Source: JBFXAN01 sp050184225
GTDB lineage: Bacteria; Chloroflexota; Dehalococcoidia; CAUJGQ01
DNA: 64,000 nt
Assembly (NCBI GenBank): GCA_050184225.1
Contig: JBFXAN010000003.1
Location: 1 to 64,000, forward strand
Direction: 5' to 3'
Shown here: positions 25,783-33,900 of the stretch, in pieces
Numbering within the stretch: position 1 is the first letter of the stretch
How the letters are laid out: every line of letters starts with the position of its first letter
Made by a program: the position numbers and the translations under genes
Notes under the pieces: model-generated
What the model was told of the DNA's origin: nothing
The model's database searches: none
The model's input: only the letters and a program-made list of their open reading frames with translations

Positions 25783-26271
25783 CTAGTAGCGGCGCAACCG
25801 TTGCCCAGGGGCCGGAGCGACGGCACTGCATGCGCGTTCAGCGTCGTGGCCTGGCCGATGGTGCTCGATGATGGCGCAGACCTGCCCGCCGGTACGCACG
25901 CTCTCGGCTGCTTCGTCCCGCAGGCCAGTGAGTTCTTGCCGAAACTCTGCCAGCGTGCGCAGATGGGCATCGATCGCCGCGACTTTCTGGTCGAGCAGGC
26001 GGAGGACATGCTCGCAGGGCTGCTGGCCCTCCCCGCGCAACGTCAGGATGTCGCTGATTTCGTCCAGGGAGAGGCCAATCGCCCGTGCCTTGAGGATGAA
26101 CTGGAGGCGCTCGCGGTCCGCCTCGCCGTACAGTCGGTAGCCCGCGGGCGTGCGCCGTGGCGGGGGCAGGAGGCCGATGTCCTCGTAGTAGCGGATCGTC
26201 TTGGTGTTGAGGCCCAGGGCGGCGGCGAGTTCGCCGATGCGCATGGGCGACGTGTTGCCATCAATATCCAT
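25783..26271 (-). CDS. MerR-family metal-responsive regulator
   Basis: This 162-aa protein starts at ATG 26271. The helix-turn-helix is MRIGELAAALGLNTKTIRYY followed by TPAGYRLYGEADRERL; the dimer helix contains GEGQQPCEHVLRLLDQKV, with a Cys-His pair at the place where CueR/CadR relatives bind metal, and a further Cys at QVCAIIEHH. The metal is probably a thiophilic cation. It lies between sites 4 and 5 and is transcribed from site 5; it is the nearest candidate to control the operon at 25643. Confidence 0.85.
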   Translation of the reverse strand: MDIDGNTSPMRIGELAAALGLNTKTIRYYEDIGLLPPPRRTPAGYRLYGEADRERLQFILKARAIGLSLDEISDILTLRGEGQQPCEHVLRLLDQKVAAIDAHLRTLAEFRQELTGLRDEAAESVRTGGQVCAIIEHHRPGHDAERACSAVAPAPGQRLRRY

Positions 26272-26288
26272 CGTGGTCGCTCCCGGAC

Positions 26289-26306
26289 ATTCCAGCGAAT
26301 TGGAAT
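26289..26306 (-). promoter_or_regulatory. second MerR-like dyad in the leader of the 26271 gene
   Basis: ATTCCA-N6-TGGAAT palindrome located between the site 5 promoter and the start codon of the MerR gene. It has the same half-site core as the CueR-type operators, but no -35/-10 pair fits around it, so it may act as a repressor site. Confidence 0.45.
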
Positions 26307-26316
26307 CGCTACCGCG

Positions 26317-26348
26317 ATGGTACACCTTCCAGCCGAATGGAAGGTCAA
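26317..26348 (-). promoter_or_regulatory. CueR/MerR-type promoter, site 5
   Basis: Minus strand TTGACC (26348-26343) and TACCAT (26322-26317), 20-bp spacer, dyad ACCTTCC-N8-GGAAGGT. It drives the MerR gene at 26271. Confidence 0.75.
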
Positions 26349-26449
26349 GGCAGGCAATAGCCGCGGCTCCGCACGGCGTATGTAGCTATGACCGTGCGGA
26401 GCCGCGGCCTCAAGTCGAGGGGCCGGGGGCGCCGATTGCTCGCGGCTCT

Positions 26450-26560
26450 CTACCTCTCGCCACAGCCGCAGCCGCAGCCGCATGCTTCGAGAGCTTTCAT
26501 GTCCTTCGTCACCGTGCGCGGCACGACGACTGGCTTGGGCGTTGCCTTCTTGGTTGTCAT
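26450..26560 (-). CDS. 36-aa protein ending in a CGCGCGCG metal-binding tail
   Basis: It starts at ATG 26560 behind AGAGGTGAG, 6 nt after the MerR stop. A basic Pro/Val-rich N-terminus (TTKKATPKPVVVPRTVTKD) leads to the tail EACGCGCGCGER, in which four Cys alternate with Gly. Such alternation resembles the metal-binding tails of some metallothioneins. No family is recognised. Its tight coupling to a MerR regulator with a Cys-rich C-terminus suggests it buffers the metal sensed by that regulator. Confidence 0.65.
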   Translation of the reverse strand: MTTKKATPKPVVVPRTVTKDMKALEACGCGCGCGER

Positions 26561-26566
26561 GACTTC

Positions 26567-27007
26567 TCACCTCTCGTTGTCTGCGCCCGCAACACACGCG
26601 CAGTCCTCACACTCGGCATCCGGCTCGCCGGGCGCGCTTCCGCCTAGCCGGTGCAGGTGATCCTGGAGAGCGACGAGCTCGCGCTTGAGCGTGATGAGCT
26701 CTGCGATCCGCCGATCGATATCGGCGAGTTGGTGAGGGATACGCTCAAGGAGGGCCTGCTGAAGGTGAGAACAGGACTCGGTGAACGTCTGATCCACTAG
26801 ATCTTTCACCTCGGGCAGTGAGAGGCCCAGGAGCTTGGCTCGCTTGATCAGCTGGAGCCAGTGAACCTCCGCACGCGGGTACAGTCGGTAGCCCACGGGG
26901 CTGCGCGTCGCTGGCGGCAGCAAGCCGATGGACTCGTAGTAGCGAATGGTATCCGTCGGCACCTGGGTTTCGGCCGCAAGTCGTCCGGCGGTGAGCATCC
27001 GGTTCAT
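26567..27007 (-). CDS. MerR-family metal-responsive regulator
   Basis: This 146-aa protein has LAAETQVPTDTIRYYESIGL and SPVGYRLYPRAEVHWLQLI, a long dimer helix with FTESCSHLQQALLERIP, and a metal tail AECEDCACVAG. The Cys at SCSH and the three-Cys tail resemble CadR/PbrR/ZntR sensors. ATG 27007 coincides with the expected transcription start of site 6, so it may be translated leaderless; a second ATG lies at 26998. It is followed by the CGCGCGCG peptide gene. Confidence 0.85.
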   Translation of the reverse strand: MNRMLTAGRLAAETQVPTDTIRYYESIGLLPPATRSPVGYRLYPRAEVHWLQLIKRAKLLGLSLPEVKDLVDQTFTESCSHLQQALLERIPHQLADIDRRIAELITLKRELVALQDHLHRLGGSAPGEPDAECEDCACVAGADNER

Positions 27008-27014
27008 GACCAGG

Positions 27015-27045
27015 ATGCTACACCTTGGAGCAGCTCCAAGGTCAA
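27015..27045 (-). promoter_or_regulatory. CueR/MerR-type promoter, site 6
   Basis: Minus strand TTGACC (27045-27040) and TAGCAT (27020-27015), 19-bp spacer. The dyad is ACCTTGGAGC-N1-GCTCCAAGGT, a different half-site (CCTTGGAG) from the other five, suggesting it is bound by its own regulator (the 26567 gene). Confidence 0.75.
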
Positions 27046-27100
27046 GCATTTTCGCCGTTGCTTGGTCGCACTCCGCGTCAACCGTAGGCAGCCTTAGTAC

Positions 27101-28674
27101 TAGTTGCCGGTGCAAAACACCTGGATGCGAAGGATGGGGCATGTCCGTGCGTCGTGGGCCGTTGGTGAGATGAACCGTGCCGCGGTGCGGTGGTCAGTCA
27201 GCGGTGGTACGGGCGATGGTGACGAGGTTGGCGACGAGTACGCCCAACCCGACCCAGCGGTGGAAGCCCGCCTCGCCATGATCGCGGCAGCGTGTGAGCC
27301 CATAGCGATGCTTGAGTACGCCGATGCGTCCCTCAATGCCCGCCCGCCAGCGATAGGCGTGGCGAAACGCACGCCGGGCAGCGGCCGTCACGGCGGATGA
27401 TCCGGTGGTGGGCAATGCCACCTGACGCACCCCAGCGGCGGCAACCTGGCGCCGAACGGTGGCCGTGCTGCAGCCGCGGTCGCCGGTGACCAGATCGGGT
27501 GGCCGACCAAAGCGCGCGACATGCCGATCGAGAGTGGGCACGACCTGCGGCGCATCGGCGGCCGCACCGTCCATGACCTGCACCTCAGTGATGATGCCGC
27601 CCTCCACCTCGCCGAGCCACACCTTGTGGCCGAAGGCGACGGTCTGACCCGGCTTGTGTTGCGGGATCACCGCCGTATGTGGCTCGATCAAGCTCACCAC
27701 CTTCTCTGCGGCCGGGACGGCTTCACCCTGCAGCACGCGCCGTTCCGCTTGACCGATCACGCGGCACACGAGCGGCAGCACGTGCGCGAGCTGCTGTCCC
27801 ACGCGTGCCACACCGGCTGGCAGGTGCGGCTCACCGCCCGTCATGGCGGTCTGGACGCGCTCCGCCTGTCGCACGACCTGCCGTGTGATATCAAGCAGCC
27901 GCCGATAGACCGTCTGCCGCTCGCCAACGGCCGCACGATCCCGCCGTCGGGCGAGCCGATGCATCGCTTGCACACAGCGCCGCGCACTGCGGGTGCGCGT
28001 CCGGAAGGCGTCCCGCACCCCGACGAGCGACGCCTCAAGCACCGGTTTGGCGCGCCGCACGAGCCGGCCGAGCACGCGCACGCCATCGGCGAGGAGGCGC
28101 GAGTCGGTTGGATAGTGAATCGCGGTCTCCACGTCCGTGCTATCCAGCCGGAGCTTGCGACCCCGCGTGACCTGGAGCTGGCACGCCAGCTCGACGACAT
28201 GGTCCAACAGCACCTGCAAGGTCGCTGGCTGGATCAGCGCCGCCCAGCGGATCAGCGTTGTGTGATCGGGTACGCGCGCCAACCCCAGGCGGCAGAACTG
28301 ACGCAGCACCAAGCTATCGCCAACGAACTGCTGCGTTTGGCCGTAGCTCCAGTCGTAGAGTCGCCGCACCACCAAGAGACGCAGGATCACATCGACTGGG
28401 GTGGACGGGCGGCCCGTGCACAGCGTCCGTGGGAAGCGCCGCGCCAGATCGGCGCGCACCGCCCGGAAGAGTTGATCGTCGTCCAACAAGACATCAAGCC
28501 GTGCCAGCACCGGCTCAAAGCGCAGGTCTAACGCTGGCACGAGCGCGAACAGATCGACGACGGGCGCATGGTCGCGGAGCATGCGGAGGGCCTCCCGGTG
28601 GATGGTGTCTCGCAACTTCATCCTACCCACGAGGCCCCTTTTTTGCCCGACACGGATTTTTGCACCGACAACTA
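27101..28674 (-). mobile_element. ISNCY-like insertion sequence A
   Basis: The ends are imperfect inverted repeats: TAGTTGCCGGTGCAAAACAC (27101-27120) and, reversed at 28657-28674, TAGTTGTCGGTGCAAAAA. It contains a single transposase gene (27194-28621). Its right terminal TA is the target of the adjacent IS630 element. Confidence 0.75.
27194..28621 (-). CDS. ISNCY-family transposase (element A)
   Basis: This 475-aa transposase starts at ATG 28621. It has an N-terminal helical domain with DLARRFPRTLCTGRPSTPVD and LYDWSYGQTQQFVGDSLVLR, then GRKLRLDSTDVETAIHYPTD (first catalytic Asp), VTGDRGCSTATVRR (second Asp region) and RWRAGIEGRIGVLKHRYGL (Glu), a DDE set. It is about half identical by eye to the transposase at 29938-31377. 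The frame is intact, so the element could be active. Confidence 0.85.
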   Translation of the reverse strand: MKLRDTIHREALRMLRDHAPVVDLFALVPALDLRFEPVLARLDVLLDDDQLFRAVRADLARRFPRTLCTGRPSTPVDVILRLLVVRRLYDWSYGQTQQFVGDSLVLRQFCRLGLARVPDHTTLIRWAALIQPATLQVLLDHVVELACQLQVTRGRKLRLDSTDVETAIHYPTDSRLLADGVRVLGRLVRRAKPVLEASLVGVRDAFRTRTRSARRCVQAMHRLARRRDRAAVGERQTVYRRLLDITRQVVRQAERVQTAMTGGEPHLPAGVARVGQQLAHVLPLVCRVIGQAERRVLQGEAVPAAEKVVSLIEPHTAVIPQHKPGQTVAFGHKVWLGEVEGGIITEVQVMDGAAADAPQVVPTLDRHVARFGRPPDLVTGDRGCSTATVRRQVAAAGVRQVALPTTGSSAVTAAARRAFRHAYRWRAGIEGRIGVLKHRYGLTRCRDHGEAGFHRWVGLGVLVANLVTIARTTAD

Positions 28675-29848
28675 AACTCAGTCCCCGGTGAAACCGCCAT
28701 AGGATAGGGTGTGGCTGGACGCTGGACCGAGGGGACAGCCATGCAAGATGTGGCAGGGATGCTGGACCGGTGGGGGCTCGATGTGCGCCAGGTGCGCACG
28801 CGGATCTATCGGGCGACGGACGCGCGGGAACGGGAGCGATGGCACGCCTGGTGGCTGCTGGCGCAGGGCTGGCCGGCGAGCCGGGTGGCAGAGGCGCTGG
28901 ATCGGGACGCCCACCCGATCGGAGCGTGGGTCGCCACCTTCCAGGAGCAGGGACCGCACGCGGTGTCGTTTGACCAGACCGGCGGCTCCCCCCCGCCCTG
29001 CCGTCCGGCGAGCAAGCCGTCGTCAAGGCGGCGGTGCAGCAGTCACCGCGGGCGGCCGGGATGCCGGCTGCCAACTGGACCTGGAAGGTGGTGCGCCAGT
29101 TCGTCCAGGAGACGTTCGGCAAGCGGCTGGCGCGCCGCAGTTGCTTCCGCTATCGGCACCGACTGGGTTTCGCGTGGAAGCGGCCGAAGAAACGCTTGCT
29201 GAAGGCCGATGCCAACCGACGCGCGGCCTTCGTCCGGGAGTACGCCGCCCTCGTGGCGGACGCGGACCGAACCGGGGCGAAGATCGTCTTCGTCGAGGAA
29301 GCGCACGTCCGCGCGGATGCCGATCGGCGCGGGAAGTGGGTGCTGAAAGGGCCGGCAGCCCTCGTCGATTCGACCAGCCCGCGCTATGGCGAGAAGGCGA
29401 GCTACTATTCGGCGGTCTGCCTGGAGACCGGCGAGGTGGAGGGGATGGAACTGACCGACGCGAGCACCGCCGAGACCAGTGCAGCCTTCCTGCGGCAATT
29501 GTGGGCCACCCATGCCGAGCCGCTAATCGTGATCTGGGACAACGGCCCTGCCCACAGCGGCGATGCGTTGCGGGCCTTCCTGCGCACGCCCGACCTTCGG
29601 CTGCGGCTCGTCCGGCTGCCGCCGTATAGCCCGGACTACAATGCCGACGAGCCAATCTGGAAGTGGGTGCGGCAGGAGGTGACGGCCAACAGCTGCCTGG
29701 GCAGCAAGGTGGCGGTGCAACAGCAGGTCGGCGCCTGCTTCGCCGGCCTTGCCGACCGTATCGACGAGGTCAGGTCCCGCTGCCGGACCGCCCTGCAAGC
29801 GCAGGCCGCGCTCCTGGCCGTCATGTCGGTTTCACCGGGAACTCAGTT
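28675..29848 (+). mobile_element. IS630-family insertion sequence
   Basis: Inverted ends AACTCAGTCCCCGGTGAAAC (from 28675) and the reversed right end AACTGAGTTCCCGGTGAAAC (to 29848). Both ends are flanked by TA (28673-28674 and 29849-29850), the target duplicated by IS630/Tc1-type elements. It inserted into the terminal TA of element A. Confidence 0.85.
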
Positions 29849-29894
29849 TAGTATTAGTTGGTGTTGCGATTTGGCGCTGATTGAGCAGAGTTAG
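28741..29894 (+). CDS. IS630-family transposase made from two frames (-1 shift at a C7 run)
   Basis: Translation from ATG 28741 gives the helix-turn-helix part (WWLLAQGWPASRVAEALDRD) up to a TCCCCCCCG run at 28987-28995. Homology then continues in the -1 frame through ANWTWKVVRQFVQETFGKRL, IVFVEEAHVRAD (first acidic residue, Glu replacing the common Asp), VIWDNGPAHSGDAL (Asp) and YSPDYNADEPIWKWVRQE (Glu). Frame 0 stops at 29202. A run of seven C allows tandem -1 slippage, as known for several IS630 members, so this may be programmed rather than a defect. The stop at 29894 lies just beyond the element end. Confidence 0.75.
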
Positions 29895-31410
29895 ACTAGC
29901 CGAGGCGCTGCTCCCGAATGATCGAGGTGCCACCAAGCTAGGCTGCGCGCTTCTGGCCGATATGGCGGAGATTACTGGCGAGGACACCCCAGCCGACGTG
30001 GCGAACGAGCCCGGCCTCCCCGTGGTCCGGGCAGCGCCGCAGCCCGTAGTCCCGCCGCAAGCTGCTCAGCCGTCCTTCGATGCCCGCACGCCAGCGATAG
30101 CGGCGTCGCCAAGCGGGCGCGCGTTCTCGCGCTCGCTGCGCCGCGGTTAGCTGACCGGAGCGCGGAATCACCAAGTGGCGGACGCCCGCCTCCCGTGCGA
30201 CCGACTCATTGTCGGCGGCGTGGAGGCCCCGGTCACCCGTGACCATGTGCGGCGCCCGGCCGAAGACACGCTGATGCTGGGCGAGCGCGGGAGCAAGTTG
30301 CCCTTGCTCAGCGGTCTTATCCGCCAGCACGGCAAAGCGCGTTACGATCCCACCCTCCACCTCGTCGAAGACGACCAGTCGCCCGAACTCGACCGGTGTA
30401 CCGCCTTTGTGCCGGGGAATAATCCGGGTGTGCGGCTCAAAGAGGCTGACCAGCGTCTCCTTTGCCGGGACCTTCTCACCTGCCAGGACCCGCCGCTCGG
30501 CCTGGTCAATCACCCGCTCGACCAGCGGCAGAAAGGAGTCGAGCCGCTCGCTCAAGCGTACGCCCTGAGTCTGGGCTTCGAGCGGCAGAGCTGCGCGGAT
30601 CCGCCGCGCCTGCTGCACCGTCGCTCGGGTCGCCGCCAGCAACCGAGCGTAGATACCTTTCCGCCGCTCGGTGCTGTCTGGTCCGGTGCGCCGCCGCAGC
30701 CGATGCAGTTCCTGCAATCCCCGCCGGGCGCTGCGCAGGCGGGTGCGGAACGCATCCTGCACCCCAACAAGATGATCCTGAACGAGCGGCCGGCTCCGCC
30801 GGATGAGACGGCTGAGTACCCGCACGCCATCGACCAGTAAGCTGCTGTCGGTCGGGTGATGGATCGCCGTCTCGACGACGGTCCCGTCGATGCGCAGTTT
30901 CCGCCCACGCGTGACGCGCGCGCGGCGCGCCAAGTGGACCACTCGGTCATTGAGGGCGTGCAGCGTCGCCGGCTGAATCGTCTGCGCCCACCGCAGCAGC
31001 GTCGTTGCGTCGGGGACCCGGCGAAAGTAGATACGGCAGAACCAGCGCAACACGAGGCTATCGGCCACCCGCCGCTCGGTCTCGCGATAGCTCCAGTTGT
31101 AGAGGTGCTTGACGATGAGCAAGCGGAGCAGCGCTTCGGCTGGCGTCGAGTGCCGTCCATGGCAGAGCGTCTGAGGGTAGCGTCGGCTGAGGTCCATGCG
31201 CACGACCTGATACAGGTGCTCATCGTCGAGCAGCTGATCGAGCTCTCGCAGCACCGGGTCGGTCTGGCCAGCTAACTCCGGGACACGGGCGAACACGTCT
31301 TCGGGCGCATACTGATCGATGAGCATGGTGCCGGGTGCCTCAGTGGATTTCCTTTCCGAAGTATCCCGCTTGAGCACCCGCTTCTCCAGCCCAAATCGCA
31401 ACACCAACTA
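29855..31410 (-). mobile_element. ISNCY-like insertion sequence B
   Basis: Perfect 20-bp inverted ends TAGTTGGTGTTGCGATTTGG (29855-29874) and its complement (31391-31410). GTAT flanks both ends (29851-29854 and 31411-31414), a likely 4-bp target duplication. Related to, but clearly diverged from, element A. Confidence 0.8.
29938..31377 (-). CDS. ISNCY-family transposase (element B)
   Basis: This 479-aa transposase is started at GTG 31377 because GGAG lies 6 nt upstream; ATG 31326 is an alternative. It has LSRRYPQTLCHGRHSTPAEA, LYNWSYRETERRVADSLVLR, GRKLRIDGTVVETAIHHPTD, VTGDRGLHAADNESV and RWRAGIEGRLSSLRRDYGL, the same motif order as element A. The frame is intact and the ends are perfect, so this is probably the more recent of the two insertions. 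Confidence 0.85.
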   Translation of the reverse strand: MLKRDTSERKSTEAPGTMLIDQYAPEDVFARVPELAGQTDPVLRELDQLLDDEHLYQVVRMDLSRRYPQTLCHGRHSTPAEALLRLLIVKHLYNWSYRETERRVADSLVLRWFCRIYFRRVPDATTLLRWAQTIQPATLHALNDRVVHLARRARVTRGRKLRIDGTVVETAIHHPTDSSLLVDGVRVLSRLIRRSRPLVQDHLVGVQDAFRTRLRSARRGLQELHRLRRRTGPDSTERRKGIYARLLAATRATVQQARRIRAALPLEAQTQGVRLSERLDSFLPLVERVIDQAERRVLAGEKVPAKETLVSLFEPHTRIIPRHKGGTPVEFGRLVVFDEVEGGIVTRFAVLADKTAEQGQLAPALAQHQRVFGRAPHMVTGDRGLHAADNESVAREAGVRHLVIPRSGQLTAAQRARERAPAWRRRYRWRAGIEGRLSSLRRDYGLRRCPDHGEAGLVRHVGWGVLASNLRHIGQKRAA

Positions 31411-31416
31411 GTATTA

Positions 31417-32373
31417 GAGCGACCGGCATTAGGCATCACTTGAGGCGACGGGTTGTGGGTCTGCCGGGCCAACGGTAGCGGGTGCGGGCGACGACGACGG
31501 CCGCGGCGAGGAACAGGTAGAAGTCCACCACCCGACCGTTGGTTTCGGTGCAGCGGCGCAGCTTGCCATAGCCATTCATCCAGGCCTGCGTCCGCTCCAC
31601 GACCCAGCGCGACCCTGCCTGAAGCGGGACCGGCACGCCCTTGCGGGCGATGTCGCCCATGAAGCCGAGCACATCGAGCAGCGCCCGGGTCGTGGCGCTG
31701 TCATAGGCACGGTCCAGATGGACGGTGATATGTTCAGGCAACGGACCGAGCTTGCCCAGACCCGCCAAGGTTGGCTGGAGGAGCGGCGCGTCATGGCGGT
31801 TGGCTCCCGCAGAGACCAGATGGAGCGGCACCCCGTAAGCGTCAGTCGCTGTCGACCGTTTCAGTCCCTGTTTGCCCCGGTCCACCGGGGAGCGGCCCGC
31901 TTTCTCCCCGCCGACGGGCGCCTTGGTGATGCAGCCATCGACGGCCACATCGTCGAACTCAAGCCCGATCATGCGGTCGTATTGCTGGAGCGCCAGCGTG
32001 TGAAGCACCTCCGTCAGACCGGCCGCCGCCCACTCATGCACGCGCCGTCAGATCGTGCGGTCCGAGCAGCCGGGACTCGCGAGCCGTTCGTAGCCGGAGC
32101 TGTGGACCAGGGCGGCCACGACGTGCTCGAAGACGAGCCGGTCGGGAATCCGGCGCCGATGGCAACCCAAGGGATGGGTCGGATCGAACACGGGGCGGTC
32201 GGGCAACAGGGCAGCGAACTGGCACCAGATCGGTTCCAGCAGGCATGATGGGAGAGCGGGCACGGCGTCCTCCGACGAGCGCAGAGTGGTGACACCTCCA
32301 CGTTCGTTCGAGACCGTGCCTGCCCGCTACTTCACCCCAGACGCATCCCCTCCCTACCTATTGCCGGGCGTTC
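31417..32373 (-). mobile_element. IS5-family insertion sequence (inactivated)
   Basis: Inverted ends GAGCGACCGGCATTAGG (31417-31433) and reversed GAACGCCCGGCAATAGG (32357-32373), 14 of 17 matching. TTA flanks both ends (31414-31416, 32374-32376), a typical 3-bp duplication for this family. The transposase has a nonsense codon. Confidence 0.8.
31436..32263 (-). pseudogene. IS5-family transposase with nonsense codon
   Basis: Reading from ATG 32263, PIWCQFAALLPDRP and DRLVFEHVVAALVHSSGYER are typical of the IS5 N-terminus; the frame meets UGA at 32050-32048 (CSDRTI, stop, RRVHEWAAAGL). Homologues have Arg here, so CGA to TGA is the likely mutation. Past the stop the same frame has DVAVDGCITKAPVGGEKAG, VHLDRAYDSATTRALLD and WVVERTQAWMNGYGKLRRC, the DDE domain. 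There is no hairpin and no Cys context, so this UGA is not a selenocysteine candidate. Confidence 0.8.
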
Positions 32374-32376
32374 TTA

Positions 32377-33122
32377 ATACTTCCCACCGCGCCGGAGATC
32401 CTCGGTGGTGATGCTACCTCGCACGACTGCGTTGGCGAGCGCGTGGGCGGTCTCCCGCGCGCCGAGTGCGTCGAGCATCTGCCGGTGCTGCCACCAATAC
32501 TAGCTCGTGGTCAGGCCGAGCTTGCCTGTTGCCTCCTCCACGGTGAAGCCGGCGCTACCGGCGATGGCGCTGCTGTCACGGGCGACAGGGGCGGCGCAGA
32601 CGCTGGAGACATCGACCAGCCAGCCGCAGACGTATCAGCATCTGCGCATCGCACAGGAGCGGCTGCGGCAGTGGTAGGTGGGGCTGAGGAAGCTCGGCGG
32701 GATGGGGCGGAGACAGCTCTACGCGCCGGGGACGGCGGGCGTGAGCCGCGACGTTGTAGACTGGCCGGCATGAGCAGGGGACTGATCCCACTCCTGGCGC
32801 TGGGCGCCGCGTCCGCGGCCGCGCTGGCATCTGCGGCGCTGGCGCCGGCTCCACCCGACCGAACGGTGGCGATGGTGGAGATGAAGGCGGCCGACTGCTA
32901 GGTATTGGAGCAGCGTACGGCTGACACCTTCCGGGTGGTCGAGCGGAAGTACCGGGAGCGTTGACTACAGACGCTCTGCCACTGGGAACTGTCCATGTGG
33001 ATAGTAATGCACAGCGGTGCCACTCGGCGCCAACTCGGGCGTAGGCGGGATTCGCCAGACGGCGATACCACCCGAGTCGAACATTGACCGTGCATGCACA
33101 GAGGATATACGATTGTGTCGAT
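32377..33122. other. degenerate region between the IS cluster and the mercury operon
   Basis: These 746 bases hold no convincing gene. On the minus strand 32390-32500 encodes a fragment (HRQMLDALGARETAHALANA) that resembles the end of a GntR/FadR-type regulator domain. On the plus strand 32770-32901 encodes a 43-aa peptide with one hydrophobic stretch, without a good ribosome-binding site. The segment looks like remnants left by repeated insertion and deletion. Confidence 0.45.
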
Positions 33123-33503
33123 ATGACCACTGAAACTATCCCGGTAGCGATTACTCCTTCGGTGACGCGCAGCGAGCGGAAGCGCGACCTGACAGGCCGT
33201 TTCTTCCAGGTGCTCTCCGACCCCACGCGTGTGCACATCATCGAGCTCTTACTAGATGGCGAGAAGAACGTCAGCGAGCTCGTTGCGACGCTGAACATGC
33301 CCCAGGGTCGGGTGTCGTCGCACCTGGCATGTCTGCGCTGGTGCGGCTTCATCGGCACGCGCCGCGAGGGCAAGTACGTCTACTACCGTGTCACGGACAC
33401 GCGCGTGCGCGACTTGATGCGCCTCGCCCATCAGCTCCTCGCCGACAACGCCGGCGAGATCGCCAGCTGCTTCCGGCTGGAGAGCGAAGAGGCCCTCGGC
33501 TAA
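33123..33503 (+). CDS. ArsR/SmtB-family metalloregulator of the mercury operon
   Basis: This 126-aa winged-helix protein starts at ATG 33123. It has RFFQVLSDPTRVHIIELLLD, NVSELVATLNMPQGRVSSHL and then ACLRWCGFIGTRREGKYVYY. The two Cys in HLACLRWCGF sit in the recognition helix region, as in CmtR and actinobacterial MerR-like ArsR sensors that bind Cd, Pb or Hg there. It is located just before the mercury genes, and a palindrome overlaps the next promoter (33578-33591), so it is the likely Hg(II)-responsive repressor. Confidence 0.85.
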   Translation: MTTETIPVAITPSVTRSERKRDLTGRFFQVLSDPTRVHIIELLLDGEKNVSELVATLNMPQGRVSSHLACLRWCGFIGTRREGKYVYYRVTDTRVRDLMRLAHQLLADNAGEIASCFRLESEEALG

Positions 33504-33546
33504 TACCCGACAGCCCAACCCACGCCCAGCCGGCCCGGCCGGCTGC

Positions 33547-33591
33547 TTGACAGGCCCGCCGGTGGAGAATATATACTCATATCCGTATATG
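33547..33591 (+). promoter_or_regulatory. mercury operon promoter with ArsR-type operator
   Basis: TTGACA (33547-33552) and TATATA (33570-33575) are 17 bp apart, a canonical housekeeping promoter and the most AT-rich stretch nearby. The palindrome CATAT-CCGT-ATATG (33578-33591) covers the expected start point, so a bound ArsR-type repressor would block transcription. Confidence 0.75.
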
Positions 33592-33624
33592 AATGACGCG
33601 ATGACGCGAGGGAGGAGCCGGGCG

Positions 33625-33900
33625 ATGGAGCGCGACGGGCGGTGGAGCTGGCTGGCGGTGCTCGGCCCCGTGCTGCTCTGTCTGCCGTGTCTGCTGGCGC
33701 CCCTGCTCGCGCTCGGCGCCGGGGCGCTGCTCGCCGGCGCGGGCGGCGTGCTGACCGGCACGCTCTGGCTGCTCCTCGCCGGGATGGGGCTGGCCGTCGT
33801 ACTCGCCGCCGCCCTGCTGCTCCGTCGGCGCCGCCGGATGGCCGCCTGCAGCCGGCCGACCGCTGAGCGCACGCCTGCCGAGCCCCTGGAGGTAAACTGA
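33625..33900 (+). CDS. small membrane protein with CxxC-like motif, probable mercury transport
   Basis: This 91-aa protein starts at ATG 33625, chosen for GGAGGAG 7 nt upstream; ATG 33589 lies inside the operator and is unlikely. Two membrane helices are visible; the first carries VLLCLPCLLAPLLALGAG with a CLPC motif, followed by Gly/Ala-rich sequence and a basic tail (LLRRRRRMAACS). Cys pairs in the first helix are used by MerT/MerF to pass Hg(II) inward. It is too short and divergent to name, but position directly before merA supports a mercury uptake role. Its stop overlaps the merA start. Confidence 0.65.
   Translation: MERDGRWSWLAVLGPVLLCLPCLLAPLLALGAGALLAGAGGVLTGTLWLLLAGMGLAVVLAAALLLRRRRRMAACSRPTAERTPAEPLEVN

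Noticed and set aside
32048..32050. In-frame UGA in the IS5 transposase as another selenocysteine codon
   Set aside because: Homologues have Arg (CGA) here, there is no redox motif and no hairpin follows; a simple nonsense mutation explains it.
32443..32901. 152-codon plus-strand frame between the IS cluster and the mercury operon
   Set aside because: Composition is Ala/Arg/Gly-rich like a shadow frame of GC-rich DNA, and no domain is visible; only a short hydrophobic peptide at its end is conceivable.
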